Assembly (NCBI GenBank): GCA_905236195.1
Contig: CAJOOX010000144.1
Coordinates: 1-8,229, forward strand
Direction: 5' to 3'
DNA: 8,229 nt
Source of the DNA: an uncultured Bacteroidales bacterium
GTDB taxonomy: Bacteria > Bacteroidota > Bacteroidia > Bacteroidales > UBA3663
Both the position numbers and the translations under genes were made by a program. The notes below the pieces were generated by a model that saw only the letters and a list, made by a program, of their open reading frames with translations, did not search any database and had not been told where the DNA came from. Numbering within the stretch: position 1 is the first letter of the stretch; each line of letters starts with the position of its first letter. This document shows, one piece after another, positions 1 to 6,614 of this stretch.

Positions 1-513
1 AGCCGTGATATTAGCACGAAGGCGTTTCTGGGCCACGATGAGCTGGTGGCGGGCGGTCAGTTCATGGCCGGTCATTCCAACGGGATTGGGCACCATATCG
101 CCGTCGATGGCATATCCGGCAGGGACGACCTGAAGGACATCCCAACCATCGAGCGGAGTAGAGAGACTCTGCTGGGAAAGCCGGTCGAGAATGTCGGTCG
201 ATATGGCAGTACCCTCGGTGGGTTGGACGGAGGGCTGGTGGAGAATCGAGTGGACAGACATTCCGGCCAAGCCCACATAGACGGAATCCATGACAGGGAT
301 ATCGGCCGACTTGAGCCGGTTGTTGAGTTTCTGGAAGAGCGCCTTGATGTGGGATGCGGCCGCTTCGACATTGACAATGATGCCGTGACGGAGGCTGTCC
401 TCGGGGTCTTCGCTCTCCAAAGCAAGCACTTTGCAGTTGCCGAGGTTGTCAATCTGGGCGACAGCCGTGCTGATTCGGCTGGAGCCGAGCGAGAGAATAC
501 AAGTGATATACAT
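1..513 (-). CDS. ftsA: Cell division protein FtsA, N-terminal 171 residues (3' end cut by window edge)
   Basis: FtsA is an actin-fold protein that anchors FtsZ filaments to the inner face of the cytoplasmic membrane and recruits later divisome proteins. Translating the minus strand from the ATG at 513 gives an open frame to the window edge. Residues 41-52 (RHGIIVNVEAAA) match the start of the FtsA N-terminal region. Residues 126-160 hold the strongest match, with VLQVVPAGYAID followed by NPVGMTG, equivalent to VLHVIPQEYAID and NPVGLSG in E. coli FtsA. The phosphate-1 loop (residues 8-13, SLGSSR) lacks the usual Asp/Glu at its first position. The start was chosen because no ATG or GTG lies in frame between it and the ftsQ stop, and it leaves a 35-bp gap to ftsQ. 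There is no Shine-Dalgarno. The C-terminal half, including any membrane-targeting helix, is outside the window. Identity is seen from motifs and supported by position after ftsQ. Confidence 0.93.
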   Translation of the reverse strand, partial: MYITCILSLGSSRISTAVAQIDNLGNCKVLALESEDPEDSLRHGIIVNVEAAASHIKALFQKLNNRLKSADIPVMDSVYVGLAGMSVHSILHQPSVQPTEGTAISTDILDRLSQQSLSTPLDGWDVLQVVPAGYAIDGDMVPNPVGMTGHELTARHQLIVAQKRLRANITA

Positions 514-548
514 TGAGTTATACAGTTTTCGAAATAGAAGAAAGGGTA

Positions 549-1286
549 CTATTTGGTTTCGGTACATTCGCCGATGACCTGTCCGTCGAATTTGAGATTG
601 AGCACACTGTAGGCATTCCATCCCTTACGGGGCATTACCTTCTTGTAGAACTCGAGGAGACGGTCCAATTTGGCCTCATAGTTGTCGAAAGAACCGAGCA
701 GAATCGTGTGGTTTCCCACGCGGGGTACGAGATAGACTTCGCCCTTGTTGTCGATCCATATCTGGGTAATCCCGGTACGCCAGAACCTGTCGTCCTGCAG
801 GAAGCGTGCAAATTCGTAGAGCCCGTCGTCCACCATACTGTGGGTGGCGTAACCTGTCACGAGCGGCAACCGGATGGCAGTTGTGGTGAAGGCTGGCATC
901 GTCTCTCCGTCGGTGTCGATAAAGAAGTCGCCCTCGGTGATGCTTTTGACGCGCATGATGGGATGACGTTGTGTGATGTCGATGCGTAGGGAGCTGTCGG
1001 GAGTGTGATAGCAACGGGCATGCCGGATGAGGCGGTTCTGTTCGATGAGCTGAGACAGCCGGTAGGTATCGACGCTGTCCACACTTTTGCCCCGGTAGCG
1101 GAAATTGGCTTTCTGTATCTGCTGCCGGATATCGGCGGCATGCACGAAGTCATAGGTGTCGCTGTCGGTGACGACGATGAGTGTCCGTGTGTAGTGCATC
1201 GGCTCGGAAGGCGCATATATGAACCCGCACACCGCGAGATAGGCGACTACTATAGCCAGAGCGAAGATAAGAAAAATGCGGCGCAT
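549..1286 (-). CDS. ftsQ: Cell division protein FtsQ
   Basis: FtsQ is a bitopic inner-membrane protein of the divisome scaffold that, in the FtsQLB complex, links cytoplasmic FtsA/FtsZ to septal peptidoglycan synthesis. From the ATG at 1286 the product is 245 aa: a short basic start (MRR), one hydrophobic segment at about residues 4-24, then a periplasmic domain. Residues about 34-110 fit a POTRA-like region (TLIVVTDSD, then the RHPIMRV strand) and the C-terminal part ends with YSVLNLKFDGQVIGE, resembling the final beta strands of Bacteroidota FtsQ. The frame is open upstream to an ATG at 1352, but that start would add 22 residues ahead of the membrane segment and overlap murC by 53 bp. The start at 1286 leaves a 13-bp gap, in line with the other junctions. 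FtsQ is poorly conserved, so the call rests on topology, length and position between murC and ftsA as much as on residues. Confidence 0.85.
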   Translation of the reverse strand: MRRIFLIFALAIVVAYLAVCGFIYAPSEPMHYTRTLIVVTDSDTYDFVHAADIRQQIQKANFRYRGKSVDSVDTYRLSQLIEQNRLIRHARCYHTPDSSLRIDITQRHPIMRVKSITEGDFFIDTDGETMPAFTTTAIRLPLVTGYATHSMVDDGLYEFARFLQDDRFWRTGITQIWIDNKGEVYLVPRVGNHTILLGSFDNYEAKLDRLLEFYKKVMPRKGWNAYSVLNLKFDGQVIGECTETK

Positions 1287-1299
1287 AGCAATAGCGTAT

Positions 1300-2694
1300 T
1301 TAGGCCAGCGCTTCGCAGGCGGGAATAACAAGCCGTTCGATATCACCGGCACCCATCATGACGAGGACGTCGAGCTGTCCGGCCTCCTTGAGAGCCTTGA
1401 GGCGGGCAATGAGGTCTTCCCTGGAGGCGAGAGTCTTGTCGGCACTCCGGACAAGGGACAGCAGCCACTCGGAAGTCACTCCGGGAATGGGCTGTTCGCG
1501 CGCAGGATAGATGGGGAGCAGGATGGTCCGATCGGGAATGGCCAGCGCCTCGGCAAAACCGGGAGCGAGGTCCCGGGTACGCGAGAAGAGGTGAGGCTGG
1601 AACACGACTGTCACATGCCTGCCGGCAAACAACTCCTTGACCGAACGCAGCGACGCCTTAATCTCGTCGGGATGATGGGCATAATCGTCCATGAGGACAA
1701 AGGAGTCGGTCTTGACATAGAAGTCGAAACGGCGACGTGCGCCCCCGAAAGATTTCAGACCCCGGCGCAATTCCTCCCCGCTGCATCCGCACATCAGACA
1801 GACGGCGAGGGCTGCGGTTGCGTTATCCACGTTGACGGGTACGGGTACGCCGGGTTCCATGTCGGAGAAAGTGCAGCCCAGAGGGTATTGTGGCAGCACC
1901 CCGGGAGCAACGACAAAGTCGAACAGGATGGTTCCGCCTCCGATGCGCACGTTGCGGGCCGAGAAATCGGCACTCTCGCCCACGGCGTAGGAGAAACACT
2001 TAGTGCCGGGCTGGAGGCGTGTTTCAACCCTGATGCCTTTGTGGATGACGAGGACACCGTCGGGACGGATGAGGGAGGTGAAATGGGCAAAACTCTCGCG
2101 ATAGGCTTCCTCGGTACCGTAGATGTCGAGGTGGTCGGGGTCGCAGGACGTGATTACGGCCATATAGGGAGAGAGTGTGTGGAAGGAGCGGTCGAACTCG
2201 TCGGCCTCGATGACGGTGAGGTCCGACTTGTCGGAGAGCATGAGGTTCGAGTCGTAGGGTTTGAGAATGCCACCCAGGAAGGCATTGCAGTCGACTGAAC
2301 TCTGTTTCAGGATGTGGGCAACCATCGACGAGGTGGTTGTCTTGCCGTGGGTGCCTGCCACACAGAGACCGCGTTTCTGGCGGGTGATGAGGCCCAGCAG
2401 CTGGGAGCGCTTCATAACCTCAAACCCGTTCTGGCGGAAGAAGGAGAGCTCGCCGTGGGTGGCGGGAATGGCAGGCGTATAGACAATGAGGGTCTCCTTC
2501 GGATCCTTATAAACAGAATCCACCGTCCCGATGTTGTCGTCATAATGGATATCGGCACCCTCCCGGATCAGGGCTTCGGTGAGGGCGGAGGGGGTGCGGT
2601 CGTAGCCGCCGACACGATAACCGGACGAGAGGAAATAGCGAACCAGCGCACTCATGCCTATGCCGCCGGCACCGACGAAATATAGAGATTTCAT
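1300..2694 (-). CDS. murC: UDP-N-acetylmuramate--L-alanine ligase MurC
   Basis: MurC is the cytoplasmic ATP-dependent ligase that joins L-alanine to UDP-MurNAc, the first step of stem-peptide assembly. The 464-aa product is full length for the family. The N-terminal Rossmann-like UDP-binding domain begins with VGAGGIGMS (7-15). The central ATPase domain has the P-loop GTHGKTT (114-120), EADEFDRSF (163-171) and DPDHLD (185-190). The C-terminal domain has GARRRFD (318-324), DDYAHHPDEI (336-345) and FQPHLFSRT (365-373). DDYAHHP and the VGAGGIGMS opening separate MurC from MurD, MurE and MurF. In the GxHN region between central and C-terminal domains the His is replaced (V287, then N288 and N291). 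The ATG at 2694 sits directly before the Rossmann motif, so the start is secure. The gene lies 21 bp after murG and 13 bp before ftsQ. No ddl or murB follows, unlike E. coli. Confidence 0.98.
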   Translation of the reverse strand: MKSLYFVGAGGIGMSALVRYFLSSGYRVGGYDRTPSALTEALIREGADIHYDDNIGTVDSVYKDPKETLIVYTPAIPATHGELSFFRQNGFEVMKRSQLLGLITRQKRGLCVAGTHGKTTTSSMVAHILKQSSVDCNAFLGGILKPYDSNLMLSDKSDLTVIEADEFDRSFHTLSPYMAVITSCDPDHLDIYGTEEAYRESFAHFTSLIRPDGVLVIHKGIRVETRLQPGTKCFSYAVGESADFSARNVRIGGGTILFDFVVAPGVLPQYPLGCTFSDMEPGVPVPVNVDNATAALAVCLMCGCSGEELRRGLKSFGGARRRFDFYVKTDSFVLMDDYAHHPDEIKASLRSVKELFAGRHVTVVFQPHLFSRTRDLAPGFAEALAIPDRTILLPIYPAREQPIPGVTSEWLLSLVRSADKTLASREDLIARLKALKEAGQLDVLVMMGAGDIERLVIPACEALA

Positions 2695-2715
2695 ATATAT
2701 ATATTTAAAAAGGAG
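2695..2715 (-). promoter_or_regulatory. A/T-rich leader between murG and murC
   Basis: This 21-bp gap ends in an alternating AT tract running into the murC start codon; six AT units span 2693-2704, the first forming part of the ATG. No purine-rich Shine-Dalgarno is present. A/T-rich, unstructured sequence before the start codon is the expected translation signal in Bacteroidota, so this is probably the murC initiation region. A promoter is not supported: I see no TAnnTTTG box. Confidence 0.4.
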
Positions 2716-3816
2716 TTATTTTTTAGCAGCAAGGGCGATAACCTTCTCAGCGATGATGCGAGCCGAATCAGGCAATGCGAGCTTGAGGATTTCGGTTTCG
2801 AGTCCGGCGATGCGAGCCGCATCGTTGACCAGGGACAGGGCGGTGGGAACCAACGACTGGCGGGCATCCGCATCGGCCACAAAGACGGCAGCGCCGCGGT
2901 CGCTGAGGGCGCGTGCGTTCTTGGTCTGATGGTCCTCGGCCACATTGGGCGAGGGCACCAGCACCGAAGCCTTACCCAGGAGGCAGAGTTCGGAGATGGA
3001 ACTTGCGCCGGCACGAGAGATGACTACATCGGCGGCCTTATAAGCCATCGCCATATCGGCAATGAAGGGAGTGGGGTGAACCAGCTGCGTATCGGTCTCT
3101 TGGGCCCGTTTCAGACATTCATCGGCATAGAGTTTGCCGGTCTGCCAAAGCACCTGGACACCGGCCTTCTCGAAGTCGCGGATTCCGGCGGCAATGCTTT
3201 CGTTGACCGTCCTTGCACCGAGGCTGCCGCCAATGACGAGCACAGTCTTACGACCGGGGTCGAGGCCGAAGCTGACGCGGGCCTCAGCGGGCGTGGATGT
3301 GTTTTGGAGCAGGGCCTGCCGTACGGGGTTGCCCGTCTTGATGATGCGCTCGGCCGGGAAGAAGCGGTCCATGCCGTCGTAGGCCACACAGATTATCTTG
3401 GCCTTGGTGCCCAGACTCTTGTTGGTCACGCCGGCATAGGAGTTCTGCTCCTGGATGAGGCAGGGAATGCCCTCAGCAGTTGCAGCATTGAGGGTGGGTG
3501 CAGATGCATATCCGCCCACGCCGACTGCTACGTCGGGCCGGAAGTCGCGAATGATTTTTCTGACCTGGGATTTGCTCTTAAGGAAGTCGATGAGCACACC
3601 GAAATTGCGGGGACTCCAAAGGGGACGGATCAAACCGCGCACGGGGAGTCCTATAATCTCGTATCCGGCAGCAGGTACCTTCTCCATCTCCATGCGGCCT
3701 GTTGCGCCGATGAAGAGAATTTCGGTTTCGGGAGCGAGGGCCCTGATGGCATTTGCTATGGCAACAGCGGGGAAGATATGGCCACCGGTGCCGCCGCCTG
3801 AGATAATCACTTTCAT
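2716..3816 (-). CDS. murG: Lipid I GlcNAc transferase MurG
   Basis: MurG is the peripheral inner-membrane glycosyltransferase that moves GlcNAc from UDP-GlcNAc to lipid I, making lipid II. The 366-aa product is close to the usual 355-370 aa. It has the GT-B two-domain layout: the N-terminal glycine-rich loop SGGGTGGHIFPA (6-17), VGVGGYAS (98-105), the QEQN signature (122-125, HEQN in E. coli) followed by SYAGVTNKSLG, the second glycine loop GGSLGAR (196-202), and the C-terminal UDP-GlcNAc-binding stretch SRAGASSISE (267-276). PNVAEDHQTKNA (290-301) is where E. coli has its DRQQ-type donor-binding motif; Q298 keeps the key glutamine and N300-A301 the following NA. The ATG at 3816 is immediately before the first loop and only 12 bp after the ftsW stop, the tightest junction here, which suggests coupled translation of the lipid II polymerase and the enzyme making its substrate. 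Confidence 0.98.
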   Translation of the reverse strand: MKVIISGGGTGGHIFPAVAIANAIRALAPETEILFIGATGRMEMEKVPAAGYEIIGLPVRGLIRPLWSPRNFGVLIDFLKSKSQVRKIIRDFRPDVAVGVGGYASAPTLNAATAEGIPCLIQEQNSYAGVTNKSLGTKAKIICVAYDGMDRFFPAERIIKTGNPVRQALLQNTSTPAEARVSFGLDPGRKTVLVIGGSLGARTVNESIAAGIRDFEKAGVQVLWQTGKLYADECLKRAQETDTQLVHPTPFIADMAMAYKAADVVISRAGASSISELCLLGKASVLVPSPNVAEDHQTKNARALSDRGAAVFVADADARQSLVPTALSLVNDAARIAGLETEILKLALPDSARIIAEKVIALAAKK

Positions 3817-3828
3817 ATTCTTTACTAT

Positions 3829-5178
3829 TTAAATCGGAGTAGTCGGAGTGGTCGGAGGAATCGGAGCGGTTTCTGTTTCAGAGGTCTCGTTCTCGATAAT
3901 CCGGCTCATGGCAAACATCAGACCGAACGACAGAGATGTGAAGATGATGGACGAACCGCCACGCGAAATAAGGGGGAGCGGCTGTCCAGTGACAAACATT
4001 GCCCCGGTGCAGACTCCGATGTGGATGAGGGCCTGGATGAGGATGATGAGCGGAAGACCAATCATGATGAGGCGATGGAAGAGATTGCGGGAGCGCCGCG
4101 CAATGATGTAACAGCGCCAAAGAAGGAAGAGGTAGAGGAAGAGGATGAATGTAGCCCCTATCCATCCGGTTTCCTCGAAGATGATGGCGTAGATGTAGTC
4201 GGAGTAGGCCTCGGGCAGGTAGTCGCGCAATTTGCTGTTGCCGATGAACCGGCCCATCGGATAACTGTTGGCCAGGGCCATGTGGGCATGAATCACCTGC
4301 GAGTTGTCGCCGTTGATGTCCTGCTCCCAAAGCGGTTTCCTATCGCTGTCGAAGAGACGGCCCTCCCAAGTATAGGCACGGTTGACCACACCCAGACTCA
4401 TGGGTTTGACGCCTTGGTCGCGGCAACTCTCGGTGTAGGCATGCAGGCCGTAAAGGGCAGCAATGCCCAAAACGCCCAGCACCGCAACCACGGAGAGGGT
4501 GCGCCAAAGATAGCGCCAGGGTACCTCGCCGATGAACATGAGGAAGAAAGCGGCCAGACCGATGATGATGGCACTGGAGAGGTTCTGCGGAGCCATGAAG
4601 ATGCACGGCAGGGCAATGGTGACGAGCAAGAGCAGGAAGCGCTTGAGCGGCGTGTTATGCCGGAAAAAGGCTCCCATCCGCTGATACCAGATGTCGGGCT
4701 GCGTAATCAGCATGGAAACGAGCATGACTGTACCAATCTTGATGAGTTCGACCGGCTGAATGCCCAGAATGTCGCGATGGGCCCCCTTCATGTCGGTGCC
4801 CAGGAAAGGCAGCAGGACAACCAGAATCATTCCCAGACTGTAGATGAGGAATCCCCATCCGGGGAAGGCCTTGCGTCCCATGTTCTGGGAAATGATGATG
4901 ACAAACAGTCCGAACAGGATGTGGCGGATGTGCCGGAATGTGGGGTCGGAAGTGGACGCCGATTTGTAGGCGAGCGTCGATGAGGCGCTGAACATTTCCA
5001 CAATAGAGATGGCGATGAGGATGAAGTAGATGCCCCACAATACACGGTCACCCCGCATCAGTTGCGATGCTAGGGAGGCGTGTTGCGGAGGCTCTTGGTT
5101 CACCTCAATTTTTGTCTCCGTGGCCTTCACATCCTGAACCGGTTCAGTCGGAGACTTTTTTTCGATTTCGTAATTCAT
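3829..5178 (-). CDS. ftsW: Septal peptidoglycan polymerase FtsW (SEDS family)
   Basis: FtsW is the SEDS glycosyltransferase that polymerises lipid II at the division septum with its partner FtsI. The 449-aa product has a hydrophilic N-terminal extension (about 1-41) and about ten hydrophobic segments (roughly 46-66, 84-98, 107-125, 146-160, 179-193, 199-216, 226-244, 338-357, 369-393, 403-426). The large periplasmic loop (about 245-337) ends in LPEAYSDYIYAIIFEETG, matching the SEDS block LPEAHTDFIFAI with its catalytic Asp; here that is D327. The signature near the C-terminus is GQPLPLISRGGSS (398-410). The usual GAxRWI...QPSE motif is altered to GAHRDILGIQPVE (132-144). The C-terminal tail is Thr/Pro rich and encoded by a 9-bp repeat. 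Position between murD and murG favours FtsW over RodA. The ATG at 5178 lies 29 bp after murD; internal M41 (MRGDR) is a possible shorter start. Confidence 0.95.
   Translation of the reverse strand: MNYEIEKKSPTEPVQDVKATETKIEVNQEPPQHASLASQLMRGDRVLWGIYFILIAISIVEMFSASSTLAYKSASTSDPTFRHIRHILFGLFVIIISQNMGRKAFPGWGFLIYSLGMILVVLLPFLGTDMKGAHRDILGIQPVELIKIGTVMLVSMLITQPDIWYQRMGAFFRHNTPLKRFLLLLVTIALPCIFMAPQNLSSAIIIGLAAFFLMFIGEVPWRYLWRTLSVVAVLGVLGIAALYGLHAYTESCRDQGVKPMSLGVVNRAYTWEGRLFDSDRKPLWEQDINGDNSQVIHAHMALANSYPMGRFIGNSKLRDYLPEAYSDYIYAIIFEETGWIGATFILFLYLFLLWRCYIIARRSRNLFHRLIMIGLPLIILIQALIHIGVCTGAMFVTGQPLPLISRGGSSIIFTSLSFGLMFAMSRIIENETSETETAPIPPTTPTTPI
3835..3870 (-). repeat. Four imperfect 9-bp tandem repeats at the 3' end of ftsW
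   Basis: On the plus strand four units follow each other: CGGAGTAGT, CGGAGTGGT, CGGAGGAAT and CGGAGCGGT. They share the CGGAG core at a strict 9-bp spacing. Because nine is a multiple of three, each unit adds three codons and the coded tail reads as tripeptides centred on proline (TAP, IPP, TTP, TTP) before the final Ile and stop. Copy-number change would lengthen or shorten the FtsW cytoplasmic tail in frame. The array is short and imperfect, so it may be stable. Confidence 0.75.
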
Positions 5179-5207
5179 AAATTTGAGAGATTAAAATATT
5201 GAGGGGA

Positions 5208-6587
5208 TTAAGCATTCTTTTCTTCAGACATCCATTGACGCACGATGGCCTTCATCTGGTCGCCGCGGTCTTCGTAACTCTGGAAAAGGTCGAACGAAGC
5301 GCAGCAGGGCGAGAGGAGGACGGTATCGCCGGGATGGGCGAAATCGCGGCATTTACGGAGCGCCTCTTCCATCGATCTGGCGTCGGCCACGGGTTTACCC
5401 ATGCGGTCGAAGAATCCGTGCAGTTTCTCGTTGTGGAGACCCATGTAGACGAGAGCGGTGCAGCGAGTGCGAACGAGTTCTTCAATCTCGGTGTAGTCGT
5501 TCCCTTTGTCCTTGCCGCCCAGGATGAGGACGGTGGGGGTGTTCATGCTCATGAGGGCATACCAGCAGGAGTTGACGTTAGTGGCTTTGGAATCGTTGAT
5601 GTAGGTCACGCCGGCAACCTGTCCGATTTTCTCGAGACGGTGTTCCACACCGTGGAATGAACGCAGGGCCTTGCGGATGGCTTCCTTGCGGATACCTGAC
5701 AGACCGGCGGAGATGGTGGCCGCCATAGTGTTGTAGAGGTTGTGGGGTCCGGGAAGCGGCAAATCCTGCAGATCGATGTCGATGAGCTGGTCGGGCAGGT
5801 CAACAATCATCTTGTTGCCCTTGATGTAGGCGCCGGGGGTGAGGGGATGACCCATGTCGTGGACGGTGCGGCCCGTGAAAGGAACAAGCTGGACCTCGAG
5901 GGGTTTGCGCTTGGCAATCTCCTTAGTCACTACGGGATCCTCGTTCCAAAAGATGAAGTGGTCGTCGCGGGTCTGGTTCTGGAGGATACGCAGTTTGGCA
6001 TCGATATAGTTCTGCATCTCGTGTCCGTAGCGGTCGAGGTGGTCGGGAGTGATGTTCATAATGACCGAAACGTTGGCCCGGAACTCGTACATGTTGTCGA
6101 GCTGGAACGAAGAGAGTTCGATGACGTAATAGTCATGTCGGTCGAGAGCGACCTGCAGGGCGAGACTCTTGCCCACATTGCCAGCCAGGCCGACGTTGAG
6201 ACCAGCCTCCTTGAGGAGATGGTAGGTCATCATGGTTGTGGTGGTTTTGCCGTTGGAGCCTGTGATGCAAATCATCTTGGCATCGGTGTAGCGCCCCGCA
6301 AATTCTATTTCAGAAATGACGGGGGTGCCCTGCCGGTAGAGCTTGACGATGAGGGGTGCGGTGAGCGGGATGCCCGGGCTCTTGATTACCTCGTCGGCAT
6401 TGAGAATGAGACTCTCTGTATGTTCGTGGCCCTCTTCGAAGGGAATGTCATATTGGGAGAGGAGCGCTTTGTATTTGTCCTTGATGGGCGACATGTCGCT
6501 GAGAAAGACGTCAAAGCCGTTCAACTTGGCGAGCACTGCGGCACCGGAACCGCTTTCGCCGCCGCCTAAAACTACGATACGTTTCAT
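5208..6587 (-). CDS. murD: UDP-N-acetylmuramoyl-L-alanine--D-glutamate ligase MurD
   Basis: MurD is the cytoplasmic ATP-dependent ligase that adds D-glutamate to UDP-MurNAc-L-Ala. The 459-aa product is full length. The N-terminal UDP-binding domain opens with VLGGGESGSGAA (6-17) and contains SPGIP (70-74). The central domain has the P-loop GSNGKTTTT (110-118), ELSSFQLD (157-164), which is diagnostic of MurD, and NITPDHLDRY (178-187). GPHNLYN (280-286) precedes the C-terminal domain, which has HRLE (316-319), NDSKATN (331-337), GGKDKG (357-362) and SPCCASFDLF (426-435, the SPACASFD motif with a Cys for Ala). The ATG at 6587 directly precedes the first glycine loop, so the start is firm. It is preceded by A/T-rich sequence with no Shine-Dalgarno, 27 bp after mraY and 29 bp before ftsW. 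Confidence 0.98.
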   Translation of the reverse strand: MKRIVVLGGGESGSGAAVLAKLNGFDVFLSDMSPIKDKYKALLSQYDIPFEEGHEHTESLILNADEVIKSPGIPLTAPLIVKLYRQGTPVISEIEFAGRYTDAKMICITGSNGKTTTTMMTYHLLKEAGLNVGLAGNVGKSLALQVALDRHDYYVIELSSFQLDNMYEFRANVSVIMNITPDHLDRYGHEMQNYIDAKLRILQNQTRDDHFIFWNEDPVVTKEIAKRKPLEVQLVPFTGRTVHDMGHPLTPGAYIKGNKMIVDLPDQLIDIDLQDLPLPGPHNLYNTMAATISAGLSGIRKEAIRKALRSFHGVEHRLEKIGQVAGVTYINDSKATNVNSCWYALMSMNTPTVLILGGKDKGNDYTEIEELVRTRCTALVYMGLHNEKLHGFFDRMGKPVADARSMEEALRKCRDFAHPGDTVLLSPCCASFDLFQSYEDRGDQMKAIVRQWMSEEKNA

Positions 6588-6614
6588 ATTTTTATGTTGT
6601 TTGGTGTGGAAAGT

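Noticed and set aside
46..516. Plus-strand open frame of 156 codons at the left edge
   Set aside because: The minus strand in the same place encodes convincing FtsA motifs (VLQVVPAGYAID, NPVGMTG), so this is the shadow frame.
1276..2298. A 340-codon plus-strand open frame opposite murC
   Set aside because: It is antisense to intact MurC motifs and shows no family signature. It is a shadow of the coding strand.
2929..3801. A 290-codon plus-strand open frame opposite murG
   Set aside because: It is antisense to a fully motif-supported MurG and shows no independent evidence.
4021..4983. A 320-codon plus-strand open frame rich in Asp, Glu and Gln opposite ftsW
   Set aside because: The acidic composition is what results from reading hydrophobic membrane codons in reverse complement. 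No domain is visible.
5283..5312. Cys-Cys in the MurD SPCCASFD motif as a possible redox or metal site
   Set aside because: Only one residue differs from SPACASFD, and I recall the same form in other Bacteroidales MurD proteins; there is no second Cys pair to form a metal site.
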